Source: JBBRHQ01 sp963815645
Lineage (GTDB): Bacteria > Actinomycetota > Thermoleophilia > Solirubrobacterales > 70-9
Direction of reading: 5' to 3'
Assembly (NCBI GenBank): GCA_963815645.1
Contig: CAWFHL010000001.1
Coordinates: 682,001-746,000, forward strand
Length of the DNA: 64,000 nucleotides
Shown here: positions 41,764 to 52,982 of the stretch, piece after piece
Numbering within the stretch: the first letter of the stretch is position 1
How the letters are laid out: each line of letters begins with the position of its first letter
The notes under the pieces: generated by a model
What the model saw: the letters and a program-made list of their open reading frames with translations, nothing else
What the model was told of the DNA's origin: nothing
Database searches by the model: none
Translations under genes and position numbers: made by a program

Positions 41764-42840
41764 GAGCGGATCAGGCCGAGGCCAGCGCCGGGGCGGGCTC
41801 CGGCGACCGGATCGGGCTGCTCGCCGGCGACGACCACCCGGTCGCGACCCCGGTGCTTCGCCTGGTAGAGAGCCTCGTCGGCGCTGCGGAAGAGGACGTG
41901 GTGCTCGACCGCCTCGCCCTGCGCGGCGCTGAGCCCGACCGACATCGTCAGCTCGACCCCGCCGGGATGCGACGCGGCGACCGTCTCCCGCAGCCGCTCG
42001 GCGATCTCCCTGCCCCCGGCCGGGCCGGTTCCCGGGAGGACGACCAGGAACTCCTCGCCGCCGAGCCGGTAGATCAGCTCGAAGGAGCGCAGCGCCTTGC
42101 GCAGCTCGTAGGCGACGGCCCGCAGCACCGCGTCGCCGCGCTCGTGGCCGTGGGTGTCATTGACCGCCTTGAAGTGGTCGAGGTCGCAGGCGACGAAGCA
42201 GACCCAGTCGCCGGTCAGGCTCGCCTGCTGCTCGAGCTCGGCGACGCGCGCCTCCAGCCCGGTGCGGTTGAGCAGCCCGGTGAGCGGGTCGAGCACGGCG
42301 GCGTCGCGGTGGGTCAGCTCGGCCCCGGTCAGCGCGGAGGTGATCGCTGCCAGGCCGACCAGCAGCGAGAGGGTGACCATGACCAGGACCGGGTCATCGG
42401 CGGTTCCGGCGGGGTCGATGCCGACCGTCACCGCCAGCGCCACCGCCCCGGTGAGCCCGGCGTAGGCCCAGATGACCGGCGGCTCGGAACCGGGTCGCCG
42501 CCATCCCGACCGGGATCACCAGCCAGGGCAGCGCCGGGCTCTGCGGGCCACCGCTGAGGGCGACGCCGGTGGCGAACAGCGCCGTGTTGAGGCAGAGGCT
42601 GCGGGCCGCGACCCGCTCGGGGTGGTCGGTGCGCGAGAATCGCCACTCCAGGGTGGCGAGGTTGGCGACCGCGATCGCGAACAGCCCCAGCGTCCACCAG
42701 CCGAACCAGTGGCCGGAGGCGATCAGCACCAGGCCGCAGGCGCCGGCGGCGATCTCGCGCGCCCGGCGCACCCGCGGGCTGGCCTCGGTCACCCGGGCAC
42801 GGTCAAGCTCGGTCGGGCAAAGCCACGATCGTGACTCCAT
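41724..42840 (-). CDS. Membrane GGDEF diguanylate cyclase (one frameshift)
   Basis: About 372 codons. An N-terminal membrane region of about five helices (GLVLIASGHWFGWWTLGLFA, then LPWLVIPVGMAAT) is followed by DPLTGLLNRTGLE and the active-site loop RLGGEEFLVVLP (GGEEF, so catalytically competent). It would make cyclic di-GMP. A surplus base near 42490 breaks the frame between helices. First of the second-messenger genes. Its 5' end faces the MFS gene's 3' end in the same orientation, 52 bp apart. Confidence 0.8.
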
Positions 42841-42892
42841 GGCTTGCTTATCGGCGGCCCGACCGGATCACTGAAGCGCCCCCGCGCTCGGC

Positions 42893-44549
42893 TCAGGAGA
42901 CGGGCGCTCGGAGCGGTTGGCGCTCCTCGGCGGTCGCGTGGGCGGCCTCGTGGCTGCGCTCGTGGCCGGTGACGGCGCTGATGAAGTGCTCGCGCTCGAG
43001 CGCCATCAGCACGGTCTCGGTCCGCGCCCGCACCGTCGCGGTGCGCGGCACGTCGCGCAGCAGGGCGATCTCTCCGAAGGATTCGCCCGGACCCTGGAGT
43101 CGGCGGAACTCGCCCCTCGACGCTCACCTCGACCTCGCCGCTGTCGATCAGGTAGAAGTGGTCGCCGCGCTCGCCCTCGGTGATCACCTCCTCGCCCGGG
43201 GCCGCGCGCAGCGTGACGAGGCCGTGGGCGAGACGCTCCACGGTCGCCACCGGCAGCGGCTCGAAGATCGGGTCGCCCCGCAGCAGGGCGTAGCCCCGCT
43301 CGGAGATCGGGGCGCCGATCTCGAAGCTGCGCAGCGCCCGCCAGCGCAGCAGCGACGAAGACGGGCAGCAGCGCCGCCAGCGCGAAGAGCGCTCCGCGGA
43401 CTCCGAACAGGGCCACCGCGATCGGGGTCAGGATCGAGCCCAGCGCCATCGCCGCAACCCGGGCCGTCTCCAGGCTGCCCATCACCCGCCCCAGCACCTC
43501 GTCGGAGCCGAGCCGCTGCAGCAGGGTGCGGGCGGCGACGTCGGTGAGATTGAATCCCGCCCCGATCCCAAGCCAGGCCAGATAGGCGACCGCGGGCAGC
43601 GCCCAGGCGCCGGTCAGCGCGGTGGCGAGCGCCGGTGAGCAGGCAGCCGAGGGCGAGCGCCACGGTCAGCCTGCCGCGCTCGAGCAGGACGACCAGCACG
43701 GCGCTGCTCGCCACCGCGCCCAAGGCCCCAGAGCGCGTTGAGGAAGCCGACGCTGCCGCGCCCCAGGTCGAGCAGCTGCAGCGCGACCGAGACGACGAGC
43801 ACGTCGGCCGCGCCCTCGAAGACGGAGATCAGCACGATCGCGCTGGCGGCCAGCCGCAGGCCCTGCTCGGAGAGGATCGAGCGGGCCCCGATGGGCGGTC
43901 TCGGCGAGGATCCCGCTCGCCTCCTCGGGCCCGACGTAATCGGGACGGCTGTCCCGGCCGCACCCCGGCGATCACCAGGGTCGCCGCCGCGGCGGCGGCG
44001 GCGGTCAGCCCGAAGACGAGGGCCGGCCCGCTCGCCACCAGGAGGAAGCCGGTGGCGACCGCGCCCAGCAGGAAGCCGAGGTTGTCGGCGACGCCGCGGG
44101 CGACGTTGGCAGCGGAGAGCTCCTGCGGGGTGCGGGCGAGGACGGGGAAGATCGCCCCCTCGGCGGGGATGTAGGGGCTGGAGACGACCGTGAACAGGCC
44201 GGCGAGGACGTAGACGATCGCCGCCGGGGCGCCGAGACCCGCCGCGGCGCCGGCCAGGCCGAGGACGATCGCGGTCGCAGGCGGTGCACCCGAGCAGGAC
44301 CTGCCGGCGCGAGTGACGGTCGCCGAGCACCCCTGCGAACGGGGTGGCGATCACCCCCGGCAGCAGGCGGATCGCGGCGACGACGCCGACCGCGGTCGAG
44401 CCTCCCAGATCGAAGGCATAGACGCCGAGCGCGATCGCGAACCCCCAGGTCGCGAACGACATCGCCGTCCAGGAGACCTGCATCCTCCCCAGGTCCGGGT
44501 TCTCGAACGCGGCCCGAGCCGCGTGGAGAAGAGCCCCCAATCGCCCCAT
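42893..44549 (-). pseudogene. MFS transporter with C-terminal cNMP-binding domain (many frameshifts)
   Basis: About 552 codons in several frames. MFS part: SFATWGFAIALGVYAFDLGG, IRLLPGVIATPFAGVLGDRH (the motif-A GDRHSRR loop), NLGFLLGAVATGFLL, and VLGRVMGSLETARVAAMALG. The last 150 residues form a cyclic-nucleotide-binding domain: TLRAAPGEEVITEGERGDHF, YLIDSGEVEVSVEG and the phosphate-binding cassette FGEIALLRDVPRTATVRA with the conserved Glu and Arg. Transport is probably gated by cAMP/cGMP. At least six frame breaks but no lost motif. -10 box TAGGGT 6 nt before the ATG. Confidence 0.75.
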
Positions 44550-44555
44550 GTGTCA

Positions 44556-44561
44556 ACCCTA
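44556..44561 (-). promoter_or_regulatory. -10 box of the MFS-cNMP gene
   Basis: Minus-strand TAGGGT, 6 nt before the ATG at 44549; leaderless arrangement. Confidence 0.4.
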
Positions 44562-44656
44562 AAGGCAGCGGCCAGCCCGGGGCTTCGCGACACACGGCCG
44601 GCTGCCCGGCCCTGCCGCATCCGGCAGCCGGTCCCATCCAGTCCCCATTTTTGGGG

Positions 44657-44685
44657 TTGCGCGGGGAAATGCCCGCGAATAGACT
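44657..44685 (+). promoter_or_regulatory. Promoter of the secreted DUF11 protein
   Basis: TTGCGC (44657-44662), a 17-nt spacer, then TAGACT (44680-44685) followed by GGGCA. The same layout is found before the cyclase gene. Transcript would carry an untranslated leader of about 75 nt. Confidence 0.4.
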
Positions 44686-44764
44686 GGGCACGCCGGCGAG
44701 GGCGGGGTGGTGCGTCGGACGGTATCGCCAGGGAGCCCCGACGATGATGTCACGGAGGGAATCG

Positions 44765-47112
44765 ATGAGTGTGGGTGGTGCGCTGGGGGATGTCAGCTGC
44801 CCCAACCGGATCGTGGAGCTCCAGATTGACGCTGCCCCCTTCCTCCGTCAACAGTGTCGGCCTCGACGGGGATTTGCCCTCGGCGGCCTGCTATTGCTGA
44901 CAATGCTGATCGCGGCAACCCTGCCTGCCACGGTCCAAGCAGCAACGTCGCAGGGCGCCGTCATCTCGAACGGCACCCTGCAACTCGGCGTGAACGCATC
45001 GGGTGACCTCAACTACGACTGCCAGGGCGCCGGGGACTCGGGGTGCCCGGATCCCTCTGCCGGCGAAGGCGAGTCGATCGTCGGGCTCCGCTACCAGCCC
45101 CTGAACCTCGATGCGATCTCCCCGGGGTGCCAGTGCGAGGGCTGGGGGGTTGCCGACGCGGGCAGCGGGCTCACCGGATCGGCCAATGAGACCAATGGCA
45201 CGGTGAATCTGACCGTGGACAGCTTCAACTCCTCCACGGCCGACCGCGCGATCTCGACCGTGACGATCGCAGACCCCACGATCAGCGGTTACCAGATGCA
45301 GGTCCACCAGGATTACCACCCCTCGCCGCTCAGTCAGAACCTCTACGTGGACACCGTGACGATCAGCAACACCGGCTCGAACACGCTCACCGACCTTCGC
45401 TACCGGAGGGCCATGGACTGGGATGTTGAGCCCACCGCCTTCGGCGAGTGGGTGACGATTCAGGGCACCTCTCCCCAGTTGCTGTTCGATTCGGACGACG
45501 GTTTCGCCGACAACGATCCGCTCGCCGGACCGACCTACATCGACTCTGAAGCTGCCTGCGGCTCGGGCTACACGGGACCGTGCCAGTTCACCGACCTCGG
45601 ACTCGGAGGCACCTACCCCGGCGCCACCTCCCCCGACGATCACGGCGCGCTGTTCGACTTCGGCTTGGGCCAGCTCTCAGCCGGTGAGTCGCGTTCTTTC
45701 AACATCTACTACGGGGCCGCCAACAGCGAGACCGCGGCAACAGGCGCGCTGCAGGCCGGCGGAGCCCAGGTCTATTCCCTGGGAGAGTCGAACTGCGCCG
45801 GCGACACCATCGACACCTGCTCCGCGGCAAGCGGGAATGCGGGAGTCGAGCAAGGCAAGCCGGCGACCTTCGTCTTCGGGTTCGTGACCACGATCGGCGA
45901 TCTCTCGATCACCAAGACGGACAACCCGGACCCGGTCGAGGTCGGCCAGGACCTCACCTACTCGATCACCGTCCACAACAACGGGCCCCAGGCAGCGGCG
46001 GGCGTTCAGGTCAAGGACACGCTCCCGGCCGGGGTCGACTTCGTGTCTGCGACGCCGGACCAGGGAAGCTGCTCGGGAACGAGCACGGTCACGTGCAATC
46101 TCGGAGCGATCGGCCTGAAGGGGAGTGCGCATATCTCCATCGTGGTCAAGCCGAGCTCCTTGGCGTCAGGCTCGATCTCGAACACTGCGACGGTTTCCAG
46201 CGCGAGCTCCGACGCCAACCCGGCCAACAACTCGGCAAGTGCCTCCACCACGGTGACCTCGGGCACGATCCCCGACACCACCCCGCCCCGGACGACGATC
46301 TCGACCGTCCCGCGGCGCGACCAGCGACCCGACCCCGACCTTCGTCTTCGGCTCCAGCGAGGCCGGATCGACGTTCGAGTGCTCGATCGACACCGGCACC
46401 CCGCGTTCGTCCCCTGCTCCGGTCCCGGGGCGAGCCACACCTCCCCCACGCCCCTGGCGCCCGGGGAGCCTACTTCTTCCGGGTGCGGGCCACGGACCCC
46501 GCCGCCAACACCGACCCGACACCCGCGGTCCGCAGCTTCGACGTCCTCGGCAGCGGTCCACCGGTCTTCAGGAAGAGGGCCAACGCCAGCCCGGTCAGCG
46601 GCGTGGTCAAGGTGAAGCTCCCCGGAACGCAAGAGGTTCGTCCGTCCTCGAGAACAAGGGCCTGGTCCCGATCGGGACGATCATCGACGCCCGCAAGGGC
46701 CGGGTGCGGATCGTCTCCTCCGACCGCAAGGGCGGCACCCGGCAGGTGGTCGAGTTCTTCCAGGGGATGTTCAAGCTGCGCCAGGGCAAGGCGACCCGTG
46801 GCTACACGGACGCCAAGCTGGTCGGCCCGCTGGCCTGCGGCGGGCCGGGCGAGGCGGCGGCTCGCGGGAAGGGCCGCCGCGGCCGCCACATCTGGGGCAA
46901 GGGCAAGGGCAACACTCCTCGACCGGGAAGAACAGCTCCGGCTCGGTGCGCGGCACCATGTGGCTGGTCTGGGACCGCTGCGACGGCTCGACCCTGACCT
47001 ACGTGAAGCGCGGCAGGGTCCTGGTGCGCGACTTCCGCACGCGGACGCAAGGTGCTGCTGCACAAGGGGCAGAGCTACGTGGCGCGGGCCAAAGCGCAAG
47101 CAGAAGCACTGA
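44765..47112 (+). CDS. Large secreted protein with DUF11 and Ig-like domains (frameshifts in the second half)
   Basis: About 780 codons. Signal region near residue 40 (ALGGLLLLTMLIAATLPATV). Residues 60-370 are a beta-rich domain; 380-500 is a DUF11 repeat (ITKTDNPDPVEVGQDLTYSI ... HNNGPQAAAGVQVKDTLPAG). Beyond 46310 the frame breaks but continues as an Ig-like module (SDPTPTFVFGSSEAGSTFEC) and a C-terminal basic domain with GTIIDARKGRVRIVSSDRKG. Such proteins are surface or biofilm structures. GGAGGG lies 5 nt before the ATG. Set between the MFS-cNMP and PLP-cNMP genes, so it may be an output of the signalling cluster. Confidence 0.75.
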
Positions 47113-47139
47113 GCGCGAAGCGGTCTCGAGGATCGGCGC

Positions 47140-49073
47140 TCAGGTGCGACGGATGCGCCGCTTCGCGCCGCGGCTTCGATCTCGGCCGCCAGCGCGGGCG
47201 CCTCGGCGAGCAGCCCGTTCAGGGTCTCGGCGGGGACGGCGAGCAGCGACAGCGGCTCGGCCGCGGAGACCGTGGCGAGCCTGACGTAGCCGTAACCCGC
47301 CCCCCAATCGAGGGCGGCCAGCTCGCCGAAGAACTCCCCGGGCCCCAGCTCGCGCGCGGCGCCCTGCTCCAGCTCCACCCGGGCCCGGCCCTCGAGGATC
47401 ACGAAGAAGTCGCGGCCGGCGCTCCAGCGGGTGATCACCCGCTCGCCGGCCCCGACGACGCTTGATCCGCGAGCTGCGGGCCAGGTCGGCGAGCTGCTTC
47501 TCGTCCAGGTCCTCGAAGAGCGGGATCTCGCGCACCGCGGCCAGCGGGTCGCCCCGCCGGCCCAGCTCTCGAGCAGCCCCCGGCTGAGGTCGGCCGCGGG
47601 CTCGGAGGAGCGGACGGCGGCCGGCGGGACGGGGAGATCCGCGTCGAGCTCCGCCCGCTCCATCCAGTCGAGCACGCCGCGGACGTCGGACTCGCCGCTG
47701 GTGTGGTTCAGCACGCAGATGCCGGATCGCGTAGGCGCCGCTGCAGCCGGGTCGAGGAGACCAGCCCGTAGCCGCTGGCATCGAGCGCCGCGACGAGCCT
47801 GCGGTTCAGCTCCTCGAGCTCGTCCTCGGACCTGCTCGCCGCCGAACAGCCGCCGGAAGCAGACGATCCCGAGCTTCGCCGGGCTGATCAGCTCGAGCTC
47901 CTCGCTCTCCTCGATCCGCTCTCTGGGCGAGCAGCGCCAGGTCGAGGCAGCGATCGATGGCCTCGCGGAACGCGTCGATGCCGAACGCCCTCACCGACAT
48001 CCAGACCTTCAGCGCCCCGCGCCATCCGCGAGAGCTGCAGTCCCCGGTCGGCGAAGTCGATCTCCCCGTGCGTCGGCCTCGGCGTCCTTCAGGTAGTGGG
48101 GAGTGATGCGGAAGGCGTCGTCGAGCAGGCTGGCCCTCGCGGACCAGCAGGCAGCCGCACTCGAACGGCTGGTAGAGCCACTTGTGGGGGTCGAGGGTGA
48201 CCGAGTCGGCGCGCTCGATCCCGGCCAGCGCCGCCCGCCCGCGCTCGGTGATCGCCGCGAAGCCCCCGTAGGCGCCGTCGACGTGGAGCCAGACCCTGCT
48301 CGGCTTCGCAGATCGAGGCCAGCTCGCGGCAGCGGGTCGACGGCGCCGGTGTTGGTGGAGCCGGCGCTGGCGCAGGCGGCGAACGGCGTCAGGCCCGCCT
48401 CGCGATCGGCGGCGATCGCCCCCTCGAGGGCGTCGGGCCGCAGGCGGAAATCCGTCGTCGCTCGGGAGGATCCGCATCTGCTCCGGCCGGAAGCCGAGGG
48501 CGCGGGCGGCGCGGGCGATCGAGGAGTGCGCCTGGTCGCCGGCGTAGACGATCAGGTCGTCCCGCATCGGCTCCGGCGATCGCCTCGCGGGCGCAGGCGA
48601 GCGCCGTCAGGTTGGCGGCCGATCCGCCGGAGACCAGCACACCCTGCGGCCGCCGGCGGGTAGCCGATCCACTGCTTGAACCAGTCGATCACGATCGCCT
48701 CGACCCGCGAGGGACCGGCCGCCTCCATCCAGGAGCTGACCTCGAAGTTCAGCGCGCTGGCGATCAGGTCGGCGAGCATCCCGGGGAAGGTGCCGCCGCC
48801 CGGGACGAAGGCGAAGAAGCGGGGATGGCCGTTGATGCAGCCGAAGGGGACGACGTTCTCCCGCAGATCGCCGAGCAGCTGCTCGAAGGGCACCGGGCCC
48901 GGCCGGCACGGCCGCCGGCAGCCTCGCCTCCATCTCCGCCGGGGTCGCGCGCGTGCTGGGCTGGAAGCGAGCCGAGGTCCCCGACCATCTCGATCAGCAT
49001 GTCGAGCGTCGCATGGGCCATCTCGCGCATCTCTTGCGCCGAGAGGAGCGGGCGGATCGGGCTCCTGAGCCAA
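47140..49073 (-). pseudogene. PLP-dependent decarboxylase fused to a cNMP-binding domain (many frameshifts)
   Basis: About 644 codons. Group II decarboxylase: EMREMAHATLDMLIEMVGDL, INGHPRFFAFVPGGGTFPGM (in pieces), WLHVDGAYGGFAAITERGRA (PLP Asp) and DSVTLDPHKWLYQPFECGCL (PLP Lys), ending VLNHTSGESDVRGVLDWMER. The same reading then enters a cyclic-nucleotide-binding domain: ERVITRWSAGRDFFVILEGR, then LGPGEFFGELAALD and YVRLATVSA. The PBC is less canonical than in its neighbours. I take TTG at 49073 (GGAGAGG upstream); an ATG at 49093 is possible. Amino-acid decarboxylation under cyclic-nucleotide control is inferred. Confidence 0.7.
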
Positions 49074-49156
49074 GGGCCGGATCCTCTCCTCATGCGCGGC
49101 TCGAGGATTGCGAGCCCCGCCGGCGCGGATGAGCGATGCGGCTACCCGGTTCTCGC

Positions 49157-49185
49157 TTGACCCCGCTCCGCGCCGCGCATAGTTT
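49157..49185 (+). promoter_or_regulatory. Promoter of the CHASE2 cyclase gene
   Basis: TTGACC (49157-49162), a 17-nt spacer, then TAGTTT (49180-49185) followed by GGGCA: the best -35/-10 pair seen in the window. The start codon is 57 nt further on. Confidence 0.5.
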
Positions 49186-49242
49186 GGGCAGGTCCGGCGA
49201 GGGACCGATGAGCGACTCGACGCGACACCTGGGCTGGGGTCG

Positions 49243-51046
49243 GTGAACAAGCGGCGGCTTTGCTTCGCCGTTGCGGTGCTCGCCGCCGCGGTCGGCATCC
49301 TCACCTACGCCTTCGGGCTGCTGCGGGCGCCGGAGCTGAACAGCGTCGATGCCCGCTTCGCGATCAGAAACGCGGACAAGGCGCGCCCGAACATCGTCCT
49401 GGTCCTGGTCGACGCCACGACCTTCGACCAGCTCGACCGAGCAATGGCCGTTTCCCCGCTCGATGCACGCCAGGGTGATCGACCGGCTGCGCGAGGACGG
49501 GGCGCGGGCAATCGCCTACGACGTCCAGTTCACCGAGCCGACGGTGCCCCGCCAGGACAACGCCCTGATCAGGGCGGTCGGCAGGATGGGCGGGGTGACG
49601 CTGGCGACCGACGAGGTGGACCGGCGGGGCCACTCCAACATCTTCGGCGGCGAGTCGGTGCTGCGAAGCGTCGACGCGCACGCCGGCAACAGCGATTTCA
49701 AGGTCGGTCCGGGCGCGACGATCCGCAAGGTCCCGTTCCAGACCCGCGGGCTGAAGAGCTTCGGCCTCGTCGCAGCCGAGTCGGCGACCGGGGAGCCGAT
49801 CACCCGCGGTCAGATGGGCGGCGACTCCGCCTGGATCGACTTCCGCGGGCCCCCGGGGACCTTCCAGGCGATCCCCTTCTCGAAGGTCCTGCTGGGCCGC
49901 TTCCCGCCCGGGACCTTCCGCAACAGGATCGTCGTCGTCGGCGCCGGCGCTCCATCGCTGCAGGACCTCCATCCGACCTCGACTGCCGGCAACGAGCTGA
50001 TGAACGGCCCCGAGCTTCAGGCCAACGTGATCGCCACGGCGCTCGACGGCTTTCCCCTCCAATCCTCCCCGGTGGGCGTCGACCTCTACCTGATCGTGGC
50101 GATGGGGTTGGTGATCCCGCTCGGGCAGCCTGCGCCTGCGACCGCTGGTGGCGCTCGCCGGCGCGATCGCGATGGCGGCCGTCTACCTGATCGCCGTGCA
50201 GATCGCCTTCGACGCCGGCGTCATCCTCCCGGTCGTCTACCCGCTGCTGGCGCTGACGGTGGGGGCGGTCGGCACGCTCGCCGTCCACTACGCGGTCGGA
50301 TGCCGTGGAGCGGATCCGCACCCGTGACACCTTCGCCCGCTTCGTCCCGGCCGCGGTGGTCGACGAGGTGCTCGAGCAGGCCGGCGGCGACGTCCGCCTC
50401 GGCGGGACGAGGCGGGAGGTGACCGTCCTGTTCAGCGACATCCGCGGCTTCACCTCGCTCTCGGAGACCCTCGAGCCCGACCAGGTGATCGACGTCCTCA
50501 ACCGCTACCTGACCGAGATGACCGACGCGATCATGGACCGCGAGGGGACGCTGGTCTCCTACATGGGCGACGGGATAATGGCCGTCTTCGGCGCGCCCCT
50601 TGAGCAGTCCGACCACGCCGAGCGGGCGCTGGCGGCGGCCCGCGACATGATCGGCCCGAGGTTGCGGGCCTTCAACGAGTGGGTCCGCTCCGAGCTGGGA
50701 ATCACGGAGAGCATCCGATGGGGATCGGCCTCAACAGCGGCCCGGTGATGTCGGGGAACGTCGGATCGCCCCAGCGCATGGACTACACGGCGATCGGCGA
50801 CACCACGAACACCGCCTCCCGCCTGGAGGGAATGACCAAGGGCAGCGGCTTCTCGGTGTTCATCGCCGACTCCACCCGCGAGCAGCTCTCCGCCGAGTCG
50901 GCGGCGGCGCTGGAGCTGATCGGGGAACAGCCGGTGCGGGGGCGGGAGCAGGGGATCGTCGTCTGGGGGCTGCGGGCAGACGCCGCCGCTCAACCGGCCC
51001 CGAGCCCGATCCGCGGGGGGCGGCGCCGGCCCGGCCGCAGAGCTGA
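49243..51046 (+). pseudogene. CHASE2-domain class III adenylate/guanylate cyclase (several frameshifts)
   Basis: About 600 codons. One N-terminal helix, then an extracytoplasmic CHASE2 sensor (PNIVLVLVDATTFDQL ... FPRSMHARVIDRL, IVVVGAGAPSLQDLHPT), three helices and a catalytic domain: VTVLFSDIRGFTSLSE and YMGDGIMAVFGAP hold the metal Asp residues, and DYTAIGDTTNTASRLEG the Asn/Arg pair. The base-specifying Lys position reads Ser (LVSYMGDG), so product choice (cAMP or cGMP) is uncertain. Frame breaks near 49440, 50130, 50300 and 50715. The end is approximate: a G6 run near 51016 may hide one more shift; the nearest fitting stop is 51044-51046. Confidence 0.78.
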
Positions 51047-51211
51047 GCAGCATATGGCGAGGCTGACGATCGGCGATCTACTCAATACTGCCGTTGCAGG
51101 CCCCGGTCCGGCGCCGGTAGCGTCGATCTCGATTCTGGCGGAAACGCAACCATTTGCAGGGCGTTTTCGGGCGGGGAACGGTGAGCTTGATGAAGCCGGA
51201 TCGGGTCTAGG

Positions 51212-52982
51212 GTGGCGGCCGCCGCGTCCGGCGTCGGCGATCTCCTGGGGGATGTCCCGATCCTGGCCGGGCTCGGGGAGGAGATGCGCGCCGAACTGGT
51301 CGGGGACGGGGACTGGCTCGAGCTGCGGGCCGGGGAGTGGCTTTTCCGGGCAGGCGATCCCGGCGACTCGCTGTACGTCGTCGGCAGCGGCCGGCTCGTC
51401 GCCCTCGCCCCCGAGAGCCCTCGCAGGTGCTGCGGGAGATCGGCCGCGGCGAGACGATCGGGGAGCTGGCGCTGCTCACCGGCTCGCCGCGCTCGGCGTC
51501 GGTTCGAGCCCGGCGCGACAGCCGCCTGCTGCGCGTCGGTCGCGCCGCCTTCGAGCGCCTCCTCGAGGAGCCGGAGTTCTCGATGGCTCTGCTGCGGGGC
51601 CTGGGCGCCCAGCTGCGGGCGAGCCGCAGCCTCGGCGCCCCTTCGCCGGCGCCCGCAGTGATCGCGATCGCCGCGGCCGATCCGGCCGGCCCATCGCGGC
51701 GGATCGCCGAGGAGATCGCCGAGCGGATGGCCCGATGGGGTCCGGTCGAGACGCTCGGCCCCGGCTCCGCGGGGCTGAACGGCGGGGAGGAGGACCGCTC
51801 GGCCTTCGCCGAGGCGCTCGATCAAAGCGAGCGCCGCAACGCTTGCGTTCTGCTCAGCGTCGAGTGGGAGCGTGGGACGGCGACGATGCCTGGCGGAGCT
51901 TCGCCATCGACCAGGCGGATCGCATCGTGCTGGTCCGCGGCTCCGATCGGGGCGGTCCCCGGGATAGCGGTCGACCAGCGCTGCGACCTGCTGCTCTACG
52001 GCGAGGCGGCCGCGTCCCGGAGGGTGTCCTGCCCCGCGCCACCTACCGGGTGCCGGCGTCGGGGGCGGGATACGCCGAGGCTCTCGACCGGGTCGCCCGG
52101 CGGCTCTCCGGGAGGTCGGTCGGGGTCGTCCTCTCCGGCGGCGGTGCCCGCGGCTTCGCCCACATCGGCGCACTCGAGGGGCTGGTGGCGGCGGGCGCCA
52201 AGATCGACCGCATCGGCGGCTGCAGCATGGGGGCTCTGGTCGGGGCGCTGTTCGCAGCCGGTCACACGATCCCCGAGATAGAGCAGATCTGCCGCCGGGA
52301 AATGGTCGAGCGGAACCCGATGAACGACTACACACTCCCCGTCTCGGGGCTGATCCGCCGGCACAAGGGCGAGGAGATGCTGCGGCGGATGTTCGGCGAG
52401 GAGCGGATCGAGGCGCTGCCGCTCGGCTACTTCTGCGTCAGCGCGGACCTGATCGCCGGCGAGCTGGTCGTCCACGGCGTCGGCGACCTCTACCGCGCGG
52501 TCGGTGCCAGCATCTGCCTCCCCGGCGTCTCCCCGCCGGTGCCCGACCAGGGACGGCTGCTGGTCGACGGAGGGTTGCTCGACAACCTCCCGGTCGAGGC
52601 GATGGCGGCGATGAGGGAGGGGCCGGTGATCGCGGTCGACGTCAGCGGCCACTACGTGCCCCGGGTTCGGGGCGCCCGCCGCCCGCGTGCGCAGAGGCTG
52701 GAGGCACGCCTGCGCCGGGCCGTGGTCGGCGAGGAGGCGCCGCTCCCGACCCTGGCGGAGACGCTGTATCGCACCGTGGTGCTCGGCAGCAGCGACACCA
52801 CCGAGGCGGCCCAGCGCCATGCCGCCCTGGTGATCGAGCCCGAGGTGAGCGATTTCGGCCTCACCGCCTTCGACCAGCTCGAGCGGATCAGCTCGGCGGG
52901 ACGGGCGGGGGTGGAGCGCTCGCTGGCGGGCGGGGCGCCGCTCTGGCTGCTCGAGGGAGGGGGGGGTGAGGCGCCGCGATGA
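51212..52982 (+). CDS. cNMP-binding domain fused to patatin-like phospholipase (frameshifted in the first third)
   Basis: About 590 codons. N-terminal cyclic-nucleotide-binding domain: ELRAGEWLFRAGDPGDSLYV, then IGRGETIGELALLTGSPRSA, a canonical phosphate cassette. A linker follows, then the patatin domain: SGGGARGFAHIGALEGLVAA (oxyanion), the Ser elbow GCSMG and the catalytic Asp in DGGLLDNLPVEAM. The architecture is that of neuropathy-target-esterase/RssA-type lysophospholipases. Frame breaks near 51420 and 51880 are in the regulatory half only. GTG at 51212. Its stop overlaps the permease ATG (ATGA). Confidence 0.82.

Noticed and set aside
44690..44764. Riboswitch (e.g. cyclic di-GMP type) ahead of the DUF11 gene
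   Set aside because: A weak CGTCGG/CCGACG stem exists, but none of the conserved GEMM core bases could be found.
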